Shown here in pieces: positions 23,210 to 34,847 of a stretch of DNA of 64,000 nucleotides. The translations under genes and the position numbers were made by a program. Origin of the DNA: Amanita rubescens (Eukaryota; Basidiomycota; Agaricomycetes; Agaricales; Amanitaceae); assembly GCA_015039365.1 (NCBI GenBank), contig WION01000020.1, forward strand, positions 310,001 through 374,000, in the 5' to 3' direction. The notes beneath the pieces were generated by a model. The model searched no databases and was not told the DNA's origin. It saw nothing but the letters and a program-made list of their open reading frames with translations. Each line of letters starts with the position of its first letter. Within the stretch, counting starts at the first letter, position 1.

Positions 23210-23861
23210 AAAACAGAGGTTTCTCGGGGGTGCCGAAATTAAAACGGGCGCTCATTACGATCCTCGTCTTCTTCCGGACTACGGTGGCCATTGCTCAATC
23301 ATAACCAGGCTAAACTGGTCCAAAGGAACATTGTCGACAAAGATGATAATCTGACGGCTCCTTGGCTTGAGTACGATAAACTGCGCATCGGAACCGTCGT
23401 TCTAATGAGGATCTCGTTGCGTACATATTCTATTCCTCAAAGTTACACACAGAAAAAGGTACTTATTCCGTTTCCGATGACCTGACGACCATTGATCCCT
23501 CTCAGATCTATCAGATTTACGTCGACAGAGTCAAAGTAATCATGCATGGGGAGGAACCGATCAATCACCGTTCTATACGTGTCTCGATCGACGACTACAC
23601 TAGTAACGAAGAATCCAACAGCGACACTGATTGCTTAAGAGCTTTTGCCACTGTCATGCCTGTTGCTGATGTACAAAATAATGCAGCGGTAAGGACATCT
23701 TGTCTAGTTCACCTGCTTTTGCTCATCATTCCTTTCGCAGTCGTCCATGTCCTCTGCCTCTAGTAGCACGGCACCGGCATCCCCCGTCAAACAGGCCAAG
23801 ACCTCGGCAAAGAAAGCCGGGAAGAAAGGTGATACGGATAACATGAATCTCGTTTGACATG
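23210..23861 (+). pseudogene. Uncharacterised fungal protein (family 1, copy 2), 5'-truncated
   Basis: Contains YDPRLLPDYGG (near 23260), a one-base frame break, then NHNQAKLVQRNIVDKDDN and YDKLRIGTVVLM. After an intron it continues IYVDRVKVIMHGE, an acidic serine-rich stretch, and after another intron a lysine-rich tail ending at 23861. These blocks match the pseudogene at 20087-21314 in the same order. The missing N-terminus and the frame break suggest a non-functional copy, though an indel error is possible. Confidence 0.55.
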
Positions 23862-24488
23862 GATACTCTTCGATTGTTTCTTTTCGCGCTACTGTTTAAA
23901 ATAAAAATGGCGGTGGTCCATAATTCTATGGGCTGCCGTTTAGACTATACTGTGTTGACGTCGTGAGTTAGTTGTTGCGGGTTTTGCCGCGAAGGCGGGC
24001 GTAAGGCTTAATTAATATCTACCTACGGCTTGCTTCTTCTCATGCCGTCCAGCTCGACATGTGATACTTACACGCTGGATTATAGCACCATACTTACCAG
24101 TCCCGGACTTATGTATTCCGGTTCGTGTAATAAGATTAAGCGCCCGACTATTTGTCAAAACCATTTGTGCCTAATGACGAAAGCTGTGCACTACTTGATA
24201 CCTAAACGTTCTTCCATACTCTGCGCAACAGTAAGCAACAAGTGCGCAGCGTGAGACTTGCCCTGGGGACTTGTCTCAGGGGTCTTCCCACACCTCTCTC
24301 TCCTATTCCCATGAGCTTTGGATCCTGGTGTGAGCTTGGCATTGCCGTCATCGATTGAAACGCCAGTGCAGCTAACGCTCGCTTCACTAGACGCCAGTCA
24401 ATTCGGTACATGGAATCGAACCCGACGAATCAGACAAACTCAATTTCTCGCTAGAACGAATACAAACACCTCTCGAGTCGCTACAGCA
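23862..24488. other. Intergenic region upstream of the MGRN1-like gene
   Basis: No gene supported. It presumably contains the promoter of the gene starting at 24489. A TTGACGTCGT element (CRE-like core TGACGTC) lies at about 23954. Short open frames on both strands show no recognisable protein. Confidence 0.4.
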
Positions 24489-26562
24489 ATGGCTCAACAC
24501 GGTGAAGACGCTATTGTGATCAATATAAACTCAAACTCCGCTTTCGGAGGTGGCAGTGACGGCAACACCGCCACCAACTCCACCATGTCCTCGACCACCA
24601 GAAAGACCCAGGAACCCCTCTTTGGCCCAAACATAGGTTTTGTCAGTACTGGCCCTTCCTGGGCGGTCACAAATGAGAAGAAAGTCGTCACGGACGATCT
24701 GACGCCGGACGTCGTCAAGGGGTGGATAGAAAAGAGCAAACAGGTTCGTCTTTTTCCTTGTTCTGATAGGTCGTTAATAAGCAACCTATAGTCCTCTTTG
24801 CCTACCACTACTTTACAAGCATTAGTTAATCTTAAACGACCCACTTTACGATTATCACCACTCTCTTCATCTGAAGACCCTACTTCTCCCACTGGCGCAG
24901 AAGACGACCGACATGCCCAGCACCATGGACTAGAATTCGAGTACGACTGTGACGCTCCCAAATGTGGCATTTACGTCCACGTATTTGTACCCCGAGATCA
25001 CCCGGATGCGGCTAACACAGCCTCGTCCTCTGGGTATGCCAAGCTGCTTGTATTCGAGTCCGTCACGGAAGGCGGATTCGGCAAAGTGCTCAAGTTGGAG
25101 GACGGGGCGATGCTTGAGCTTGACAGGTTCGAGCTGGGGCGGAAACGTCAGCCAGCCGCTGCTGCTGCTCCTGCCGAGCCACAACCGCAGGCTATGAAAG
25201 AGAAGTCGTCTGATAACATTTCAGCGGCAGGCGCTTCTTCCGGTGAGATAACGGAGATTCTATCACCGTTGCCTTCTTCGCCGGAAATCGGGGAGGTCGG
25301 CCGGCGGAGAAAATTTGCGCCGTTCCATTTTAGGAAGAAGGCGCCCCAGGGGAGGAGTGTTGCTGGGCCTGCGCTGGCCGTGGTGGATATGGGACAGGTG
25401 GAGCCCGCTGCGAACGGGCATGAGGAGGGTGGGGTAGCTGGTGAACAGGAACAAAGGCAGGTCGGAGCTGATGGTGCAGCGGCCGCAGACAATACTCGGG
25501 CGGGTCGCGTGAAGGACAAGGATGAAGGGAATGGTGTTAAAGTGATGATTAGGTTGGCCGCGTTGGACGAGATGGGGACAGAGTTGATGTCGCCGAATGA
25601 ACAGGTGACTTACCTCCATGTCGTGAGGTTTGGAGCGAAGGATCTTGCAGTAGAGGAGGGGAGCGCGGAGGATACGAGGCCGTGGGTGGTCAAAGTAGTG
25701 AAGAGAGAGGCAACAGTGAGTATCGGTATTTAATTTATTTGGGGACGCACTGATGAGAATAACTTTTGGTAGATTGGGCCGCATACATTCCATTTGCATG
25801 AGATTTATGGTTTAACATACTCCACCTCGTCGCACCCTACAGCACCAACGGCAGAACTGCCAACGCAGGAGCATTCTTACCCTCCATCTACCCCTCTTCC
25901 TGATGCTCCTATCCTCACACCATCTGGTATCGCTTCTGGTGGAGAGGAGTATGAACCGCAGTCAGAGTGTCTCCTGTGTCTCTCTGCGCCAAGAGAGGTG
26001 GTGTTATTGCCGTGTAGGCACTTGGTGGCTTGCAGGGAGTGTGCGTTAAATATGGTCGAGTTTGGTGCCGGCGGACAGATCACACAGCCAAGCGATGATT
26101 CAGGTCCCGCAACCACAGGTGGATCCGGAGGCGACAGTGTTCCAGCGACTGCGGGTGGATCAGGTGCTGGGACTGGAGCGACGAATACTGCTAGGAGACG
26201 GAGAAAGGCAAAGGGATGGTATTGTCCTGTTTGCCGTCAACGTAAGTGTCCATCTATATATTTCCCTTTGTTGATGCTAAAACATACTACAAATAGCATA
26301 CACGTCCTTGCTGAGGATTACCTCTCACCCGCCCTTACCGGGAGAGAAGGACGAACATGATCATAACGACGACGATCATGACCACGATCATTCACACTCT
26401 CGTGGAGTCAATGAAGTCACAAATGGCGTACAAGAAATGGATGTGTCGGATCAACCGAGAACAGACTCGAATGTCGTTACCGAGTCGAACATTCCGTCTC
26501 GGTCTGGTTCCAGAAGGTTGATCCGTGCTGGCAGAAGGCCAGGTGCTGATGAGAATGTCTAG
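24489..26562 (+). CDS. RING E3 ubiquitin ligase, MGRN1/RNF157-like
   Basis: Model: 24489-24743, 24792-25715, 25773-26241, 26297-26562, all in phase, about 637 residues. The N-terminus is Ser/Thr-rich. A central region has the EYDCDAPKCGIYVHVFV segment typical of the MGRN1/LOG2 family substrate-binding domain and the PHTFHLHEIYG segment ending it. The RING finger begins CLLCLSAPREVVLLPCRHL, has CRECA next and WYCPVCRQPYTSLLRI after the third intron. A long Gly/Ser insertion splits the two halves of the RING. The tail is His/Asp-rich and then basic. It is expected to transfer ubiquitin to cytosolic or endosomal substrates. The start ATG lies near the front of the exon; an earlier in-frame start was not checked exhaustively. 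Confidence 0.85.
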
Positions 26563-26773
26563 CTTAGTATGTAAACTATGATATGATGCGGACTTGTGTA
26601 GTGGGTGTATAATTATGAAATGTGATGTGAAGAATGTTCTGATTGTAAATATATGCCGTAATGACGTCAGGTCTAAGCTTACAATAGAAAGTCAGGGAAG
26701 TCTACAAACAAACCCTTCCTCCTTTTATTAATTGGTTCGCCGCCTCACCCTCGTCGCTCCCTTTCCTCTTATC

Positions 26774-29700
26774 ATGTCCACCCCCACTGACGCCAAGTCG
26801 GCGTCTACGGAGACGTTCGTGTCGGCGCTTGTCTTCAACGTCGCCATCTTCGCTATTGAGTTGGGCGTGTTCACCTTGCTTTGGCCATACTTCAAATCTG
26901 TATACCAGCCGAGGACTTATGCCCCGCCTCCCTCGTGAGTTCGCTTCTTTCGCTTCGGCGCATGAGTCTCTTGTGCTGACAATTCCTCGGACGTGCAGGA
27001 AACGTATCGAACGGCTCGCGAGTAGCAGGTTCTTGTGGCCTTGGGCCGTGTTCAACGCGGATTACAAGGGAATCATCAAAGCCAACGGGTTGGACGCCTA
27101 CTTTTTTGTTCGGTTCCTCCGCTTGATGGTCATTATCCTTCTCCCCATCTGGTTCCTTTCCTGGGCTATCCTTCTTCCCGTCAATTCTGTAGGCACCAGC
27201 ATCCCAGGCAGAACGGGTCTGGACAGGTATTCATTCGGAAACATTCAATCCGATAAGGCGGCGAGATATGCTGCCCATCTCATTTTGAATTGGGTCTTTA
27301 CCGGTGGGTCGATGCTTAAATCATGATATTAGCTTCGATTCTGATCAGAGCTAACCCGAATTAGGCTGGATTTTATATAACATCAAGAAGGAAATGACGC
27401 TTTTCATCACCACGAGGCAAATGCAGCTGATCGAGCCATCCCATGCTAAATCGACTCAGGCTAACACCATTCTCGTTACGGGCGTCCCTGCACGGTTCTT
27501 GAACCATGAATGCTTGCATCATTTGTTCAAAGACCTTCCGGGGGGTGTAAAGAAGATTTGGATCAATCGGTTCGTGTGCGGCGGTATGGCATGTGATCGG
27601 TGGCTGACTGACAGCGTGCAGGCACCTAAAGGAATTGCCCGGTATCTATGACCGCCGTATGACCGCATGCGCTAAACTGGAATCGGCTGAGGTAGCATTG
27701 CTCCGAACAGCTGCGAAGCTAAGGAAAGAGAGGATTAAGAAGGGCGAACCTCAAGCGGATGCCGAGTCTGCTCCCGTTGAAGCTGTTATCACTGTCCCGA
27801 AAGACCAGCGTCCAACACACCGTCTTGGATTCTTCGGTCTTTGGGGTAAAAAGGTCGACAGTATTGATTGGGCTAGGGAGGAAATTCGCGTTTGCAGCCA
27901 ACTTCTGAATGAGGGGCGTAAAATCATTGATCAGGAGGCTGAGGCCAAAGAAGCTGGGCATAGTGGTAAAGGCAAGGACGCGATCTTGAAGACCATGCGG
28001 ATTGTCAAAGAAAACGGCCAAGAGAGCAGATATCCTCCCATGAGCAGCGCCTTCATCACGTTCAATCGCCAGATTGCAGCACATCTCGCAGCCCAGGCGT
28101 TATTACACCACAGGCCGTATGCCATGAGCAACAAGTACACAGAGGTTAACCCTGAAGACGTTATTTGGAGCAACCTTTGTATGAATCCGTACGAGCAGAA
28201 AATCCGGATAGCTCTTAGCTACTGTGCTACCGCGGCGTTGATCATCTTTTGGGCAATTCCTGGTTAGTTATACTTATTCTTGTCATGTTTGTTTGAGATT
28301 GACGATCAACATAGTCGCGTTTGTCGGTGTGATATCCAATATATACACCGTCTGTCACAAGGTGGTTTTCCTTAGCTGGATTTGCACTTTACCGAAGGAG
28401 GTAGTCGGGATCATTTCTGTAAGCATGTCATTGATAGAGGTAAATGCCCGCTCAACGATTTGTAGGGTATCTTGCCTCCGGTTTTGCTCGCCGTCCTCAT
28501 GATGCTGCTTCCGATTGTTCTCCGTCTCTTTGCTCGCTTTGAGGGCATTCCTCAAAAGACAGGTGTCGAGTTGTCATTGATGACTCGGTTCTTCATCTTC
28601 CAAGTTGTTGTGAGTGGCATTCCTTGGCGATGACATTAATATGTCTCAAGTCATCGTAGCATTCGTTCCTTATTGTCACCTTGTCTTCCGGTATTATGGC
28701 CTCCATTACGAACATTTTGAACAGTCCGGCTACAGCACCATCACTACTTGCCCAGAATTTACCGTTGGCCTCTACTTTCTTTTTGACGTGAGTAACATGC
28801 CTCTCTTTTTCTCTTTTAAACTGACAACGTGTAGATATATCATTCTTCAAGGCTTTTCGGGTACAGCCGGTGGATTCTTACAAATTGTTTCCCTTATCGT
28901 GTACTACGTGAAGCTCGTCTTATTTGGAAGCACTCCTCGGTCGGTGTTTGGAGTCAAGTACGGCGCGTCGAGCGTTGCGTGGGGCACTCTTTTCCCTTTG
29001 ACCTCGTTGGTATCTGTGATTGGTAAGTGCAGTTTCGTCCCTGCGTCGCTCCGCAATTTACGCGATTTAGCCATCGGATATATGATCATTTCTCCGATCA
29101 TTAATGGCCTTGCCTGCGCCACCTTTTTCCTCTTTTACCTTTTATACAAGTACCTCTTCCTCTGGGTATACCAGCAAGGAACCGATACCGGAGGTTTGTT
29201 TTACCCCAAGGCGCTCCAACACTTGTTCGTCGGACTCTATGTCGAGCAAGTATGCATGGCTGCCTTGTTCTTCCTTTCGCAGGGCTCCGATAAGCGTTCG
29301 AACGCTGTTCCCGAGGGTGCCTTGATGGTTGTGTTGATCGTCTTCACGGTAAGACGCCGTCTACTTCGCCCTTTGACAATATATTTACGATCGTTGTTGT
29401 ATAGGCTTTCTACCATGTCATCATCAGCAACTCTTACGGTCCGCTTGAGAAAGCGTTGCCTCTCACGCTCGCCGATAAGATGTATAACCCCGAGGCAGCT
29501 TGCCAACAGGCAGGGCCTTCCTCCGAAGCCGGCGGTGCGACGTCCGACAAAGCCTCATCCCAAGAGCACTTCTCGCACAACATTCTTTCCGTTGGATCTC
29601 TCGAGCAACTCGAGCAACTCGCTGTTGAGGAGCTAGAGGAGGATGACCTCGAATTTGCACCTCCTGCCATATCCGACGCACAACGCACGATCTGGTTACC

Positions 29701-29860
29701 CCACGACGCGCTGGGCTTGGCAGAGGGCGAGCAGAGGGCCTGTCTAGAAGCCGGTGTGGACGCTAGCGTCGGTCCGAATGCGACGATGGACGCCAACGGC
29801 AAGGTCGATGTCACTGGATTCCCACCAGAGTCCAAGCCACAATTGGACGTGGATACCTGA
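26774..29860 (+). CDS. CSC1/OSCA-type cation channel (DUF221 family)
   Basis: Ten exons join in phase (26774-26934, 26999-27303, 27365-27569, 27622-28262, 28315-28418, 28466-28609, 28660-28787, 28835-29022, 29071-29348, 29405-29860), giving about 869 residues. The first transmembrane segment lies near residues 15-35. Two more follow around 85-130. A cytosolic domain holds VTGVPARFL and SSAFITFNRQ. Seven or more membrane segments follow, including FQVVHSFLIVTLSSGIMAS, ILQGFSGTAGGFLQIV and PIINGLACATFFLFYLLYK. These blocks are diagnostic of the hyperosmolality-gated calcium-permeable channel family and yeast Csc1/Rsn1. The C-terminal 100 residues are acidic and soluble. It is likely in the plasma or secretory membrane. 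Nothing odd was seen. Confidence 0.93.
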
Positions 29861-29968
29861 TATCAAGTATTGAACATTGAATGAAATTTCTACAAGAAAG
29901 CGCAGATATCTAGCGCGGATATACTAGTAGTATTTCGTATATATACCTTTGTACATTTTGTCTTAAAC

Positions 29969-30600
29969 TTAGTTTTGTCTGAGGGTTTCAACCTTGCCAC
30001 CATATCTACTGTATCGTGCCTTCGGATATGTTGCTTCATTATACCATCTCATTGTCGACGTCTTGTGTAACGTAGGGAACCCCGTCAGCGAATCCTTCAA
30101 CACCCGACAGAGAATGACGAGTGTCGGAGTGAGAAAGTTGATAACGGGGATCGTAAATCCGGGCATATTTTGAGTGCAGAAGTATTTGTCTGGGTGAGCA
30201 AGTGACGGGTTGGCATACAAGATGAATTGGATTCACCAGTGACTTATCATATGGAACCTGCGAGACCTTGGGTTCGAGTTGTCGCTTTTTCAGGCCCGAG
30301 CTCGATCTCCAAGTCCTAGATTCCCGGTAACATACGAGTATGTACTCTGGGGACACGCGGCATGAATGTTGCGACAGATGAACGCGGGTTGGATGGGGGC
30401 TAAAGCGGGTAGATCAATGAATGCCGTAGAGGGAGAGAAGCGGATATCCCGACCTCACTGGGTTGAACGACGATGGTTGGGACATGCTTTCATGACAGGC
30501 GACTCTGGAGTACTAATGAAAGTACTCTGTATTGATGACAGCATGAGAGGCACGAGAGGGCGAGTCGCTATCCATGGCATAAGACACCGCTTTACATTCC
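29969..30600. repeat. Repeat shared with the NLR-1 upstream region (inverted)
   Basis: Reverse complement of 10500-11000, in matching position upstream of an NLR gene. A shorter piece (GTAGAGGGAGAGAAG followed by ATATCCC.ACCTCACTG) recurs at 34430-34465 just downstream of NLR-2. The sequence also carries AATCCTTCAACACCCGACAG, shared with 11847. No intact gene. Confidence 0.7.
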
Positions 30601-31071
30601 CCATTGCTCAATTATCCCTTGTTCTCGCATCCGACCTCCACCGCCTCCATCGTCCTTAATGAACAACGCGTTCCCAACCGCTGTCTCTCCAGGTCCCCTC
30701 GCGATCCTTTCGACCGATTCCAACAGCCATGGTCCGCTTGGCGGTAACTGGTGTGCAGTCAAGCGAGGCTCTCTGTATTGAAGAGTATTAGATCTTCCCG
30801 TCCGTCTTGATGATATATTTCCTTCAGATTTAATAGATCAAAACGGCAACCGGCGAACGTTACGCAGAGAGAAGAAGGGACCAGAATGACGATGGCTCAA
30901 AGACACAGTGATCGCAGACGATGGATCGCTGGTTATACAAACCGTGAAAGAAAGAAGTGAAAGGACAGCGTTGCTAGCGGTTGCGTTGTGAGGAGAGGAA
31001 TTGCGTGGGAAATCTTAGGTCAGCTGCTATAGTACAGCCTCGCGATTATCCTCCTTCTATACGCCGCCATT
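30601..31071. promoter_or_regulatory. Upstream region of NLR-2
   Basis: No gene supported. It lies between the shared repeat and the NLR-2 start and probably contains its promoter and 5' leader. No clear TATA box or known operator was found. Confidence 0.35.
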
Positions 31072-34006
31072 ATGCATCCGTCCTTCGCGATCGGTCGCAA
31101 ACGTGGTTTATCAACCCATTCCGACGACGACAATATCAAGAGCAAGAATCCAGCAGGTATTCCAGGAAATCATGATCCAAATACAAGGTATGTGTGCCAC
31201 TGGCAAGTGTGATGTGTGTTACAATTGCTTTTGTCTTTGACAACCAGTGGCCACTCCCACAGAACCACAAGTAACAAAAATAACATTATAGGGGACAACC
31301 AACCTTCCTTTCCAGTTGTGGCCAGCTCAGGTGGCAATTTCTTCACTGGAGCTCAGAATGTTTTTGTCACAGGCAGCCAGTTGTTTGGGGTCCAGGGGAA
31401 TTACTACAATGTATGTAACTTTGGGCTAGCTTGAGTGTGATGATATCAATGATCATGATAACTCTTAGCAAACAATTCATCACTCAGTTGTTTCTCCTGA
31501 TATCATACCACCCTTGCCTCCTCTGGGGCATTCTAGTGCCATGTTTACAGGTCGTGGTATATACCTAGAGAGGCTAAAGGATTATTTTGAGTCCAGTGCC
31601 AAAGGACAAAGGAAGTCATTTCTTTTGCATGGTATGGGAGGCATTGGAAAGACTCAAATTTGCTTCAAATTCATTGAAGAACATGAAACATTGTGAGTGC
31701 TACTAGACACTTTACATGGCTAGATAGTAAGAGGATTGAGTAAAGTCTTTCATAGATTTTCTGACATATTTTGGATTGATGCTTCTTCAGAGAGTATGAT
31801 TGATCTCAGACTCAAGCAGATTGCTCAGGCAAATAGTGGCACTGCTGAGGCTGCCTCTTCAGCTGGATCTGCTCTCAAGTGGATTTCTAAAAAGTTGAAT
31901 TGGTTGATGATATATGATAATGTAGATGGTGGATACCAAGTGGTAGAAAAGTTCCTTCCTCCTGGGAATGGAGGAAATATCTTGATAACAAGCAGGAATT
32001 TGGAACTGATGAGAATCACAGGGAATTCAATGGAGGTTCTTGAAATGGGAGAAGAAGAGGCATTATCTCTGCTATCAAAATCTGCCAAGCTAAATTATGC
32101 ATCAGAAAATATCCAAACCATGGCCAAACAGCTTGTTTCAATGCTGGGAGGGATTCCACTTGCAATTGACCAAGCTGGGGCATATATGCTAACTTGTAAA
32201 TGCCCCCTTAATGATTATCTGGAATTATATGCCAAGAATCATAATCAATTAATGTCTAATCCTTTATTTGAAGGGGCATCTGATTATGGATCCTGCACCT
32301 ATGGAACTTGGGAAATGTCAATGAAAGAGATTGAAGCAAGAGCTGCACAAAAAAGCAATCCTAAAGCTATAGCAGCTGAGAGTGCTATTACTCTATATCA
32401 TATAATTGCATTTTTACATTATGAGAATATACCAGAAGAGTTGTTCAAAAATGCTGCAGAGAACTATAAGAAGAGAAACATTGATAAAGAAAAGGAATCT
32501 GGTCTCCCTCTTTCAATAACAATGTTAAATCCTAAGGTCTTGTTCTTGGATGAAAAAGGGGAATGGAATAAAATGCAATTTCAATTAGGAATTCAAGTGC
32601 TGCTGTCATTTTCCCTCATGAAGAGTAGTGGAAACCTTTATTCAGTGCATCCTTTAGTGCATGCTTGGAGCAGGAATAGAGTTCCAAAGATGGAAATTGC
32701 CCAGCAGTTTCTTATGACAAAGGCATTTCTGGGTTGTTCCATGGAGTTGGACTATGAGATTGGCAATTATGAATATTGTGCATTGCTTGCACCACACATA
32801 AGAACAATCAATAATCAAGCAGCACTGCTGAATCTAAACAGCTTATATTATGATGATGAATGCAATCGATTTTCACTTGTATTCCATCAGATTGGGAGTT
32901 GGAATGAACTGGAAAAGCTAAGGATGTGGATGCTGGAAAGAAGGAAAGCAAATTTTGGACCAAAACATCCATTTGTTCTGAATAGCATGGCTCATCTAGC
33001 ATCCACATACAGGAAGCAGGGGAGGTGGGATGAGGCAGAGAAGCTTTTTGCAGAAGTCATGGAGGCAAGCAAAGAAAAGCTTGGATCACAGCACCCACAC
33101 ACTCTTACCAGCATGAATAATCTAGCATCCACATACTGGAACAAGGGGAAGTGGGATGAGGCAGAGAAGCTCCAGGTAGAAGTCATGGAGGCAAGCAAAG
33201 AAAAGCTTGGATCGCAGCACCCAGACACTCTTACCAGCATGGCTAATCTTGCATCCACATATGGAAACCAGGGGAGGTGGGATGAGGCAGAGAAGCTCCA
33301 GGTAGAAGTCATGGAGGCAAGGAAAGAAAAGCTTGGATCACAGCACCCACACACTCTTAACAGCATGGCTAATCTAGCATCCACATATGGAAACCAGGGG
33401 AGGTGGGATGAGGCAGAGAAGCTTTTTGTAGAAGTCATGGAGGCAAGGAAAGAAAAGCTTGGATCACAGCACCCAGACACTCTTACCAGCATGGCTAATC
33501 TGGCATCCACATACAGGGACCAGGGGAGGTGGGATGAGGCAGAGAAACTTTTTGTAGAAGTCATGGAGGCAAGGAAAGAAAAGCTTGGATCACAGCACCC
33601 AGATACTCTTACCAGCATGTCTAATCTAGCATGCACATACATGAACCAGGGGAGGTGGGATGAGGCAGAGAGGCTCCAGGTAGAAGTCATGGAGGCAAGC
33701 AAAGAAAAGCTTGGATCACAGCACCCACACACTCTTACCAGCATGGCTAATCTAGCATGCACATACTGGAACCAGGGGAGGTGGGATGAGGCAGAGAAGC
33801 CTTTTGTAGAAGTGGTGGAGACAAGCAAAGAAAAGCTTGGATCGCAGCACCCAGACACTCTTACCAGCATGGCTAATCTAGCATTGACATACTGGAACCA
33901 GGGGAGGTGGGATGAGGCAGAGAAGCCTTTTGTAAGAAGTCATGGAGGACAAGCAAAGAAAAGCTTGGATCACAGCACCCAGACACTCTTACCTGGCATA
34001 GGCTAA
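31072..34006 (+). CDS. NLR-2: NB-ARC receptor with eight TPRs (inverted paralogue of NLR-1)
   Basis: Model: 31072-31187, 31263-31410, 31469-31692, 31756-34006, in phase, about 912 residues. Exon 1 (MHPSFAIGRKRGLSTH) parallels exon 1 of NLR-1. Exon 2 carries the GNFFTGAQNVFVTGSQLFG motif. Exon 3 has the P-loop GMGGIGKT and exon 4 starts LFSDIFWIDASSES with Walker B WLMIYDNVD. NB-ARC and winged-helix regions are nearly identical to NLR-1. The TPR array has seven full 42-residue units and an eighth that shifts frame and stops at 34006; more degenerate units follow. Coding sequence after exon 1 is nearly CpG-free. Intron positions are identical in both paralogues, except that NLR-1 has one extra intron in the first exon. 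Confidence 0.83.
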
Positions 34007-34410
34007 TCTAGCATTCACATACATGAAGCCAGGGGAGGTGGGATGAGGCAGAGAAACTTTTTGTAGAAGTCATGGAGGCAAGCAAAGAAAAGCTTGAATC
34101 ACAGCACCCAGACACTCTTACCAGCATGTACTAATCTAGCATGCACTATACAGGAATCAGGGGAGGTGTGATGAGGCAGAGAAGCTCGGAGGTAGAAGTC
34201 ATGGAGGCAAGGAAAGAAAAGCTTGGATCACAGCACCCAGACACTCTTCATCAGCATGGCTAATCTAGCATGCACATACATGGAACTAGGGGAGGTGGGA
34301 TGGAGGCAGAGAAGCTTTTGTGAGAAGTCATGGAGGCAAGGAAAGAAAAGCTTGATTCACACCACCCAAAGACACCTATCAGCATTGCAACTGGCATGTG
34401 AGTGGATGGC
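34007..34410 (+). pseudogene. Frame-broken TPR units downstream of NLR-2
   Basis: Three to four further 126-bp units related to the TPR array, each carrying one or more small insertions. Examples are TACCTGGCATAGGC for TACCAGCATGGC near 33990, GTACTAATC near 34125 and CTTCATCAGC near 34247. No unit keeps an open frame for its full length. Either the tail of NLR-2 has decayed or this part of the consensus is of poor quality. Confidence 0.8.
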
Positions 34411-34847
34411 CTGAAGCAGGCCAGATCAATGTAGAGGGAGAGAAGCACATATCCCCACCTCACTGCCATGATGATCAGTTATCTATCTTCTTGGTCATTA
34501 GTCACCTGACTCCTGTCACCTAGTCCTAGACCACCCAAGTCCAGCTTTATGCTATTAATTACCTGGATATTTCAGTTGACACCATCAATGTACATGTAAA
34601 AGTTCATTCCCTCTCAGCTGTATCCACATGAATCTGCAATTAGCCCTCAAGGCTGATATATGCAGATGCTAAGTCTTATTTACAAATCTTACTTTTTAGT
34701 AAGGTCCATTCACTTGTTCTCAAAAACCCTTCAGTTGTCCTTCGAATTCTAATGATATATCTGTCTCTCTTTCTTACCCAACCTTCTAATCATCCCGACC
34801 ATCTGAGTGCGATGGCACCAAAGCCCATAATCCCATCATAACCACCA
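34411..34847. other. Intergenic region between NLR-2 and the MFS gene
   Basis: Contains a short piece of the repeat from 30411-30460 (at 34420-34465), then AT-rich sequence without a supported gene. Confidence 0.4.

Noticed and set aside
25148..25799. Minus-strand frames within the MGRN1-like gene
   Set aside because: Overlap the RING-ligase exons, which join in phase and contain family motifs.
32992..33870. 292-codon antisense frame in NLR-2
   Set aside because: Same cause as in NLR-1; a shadow of the TPR-coding strand.
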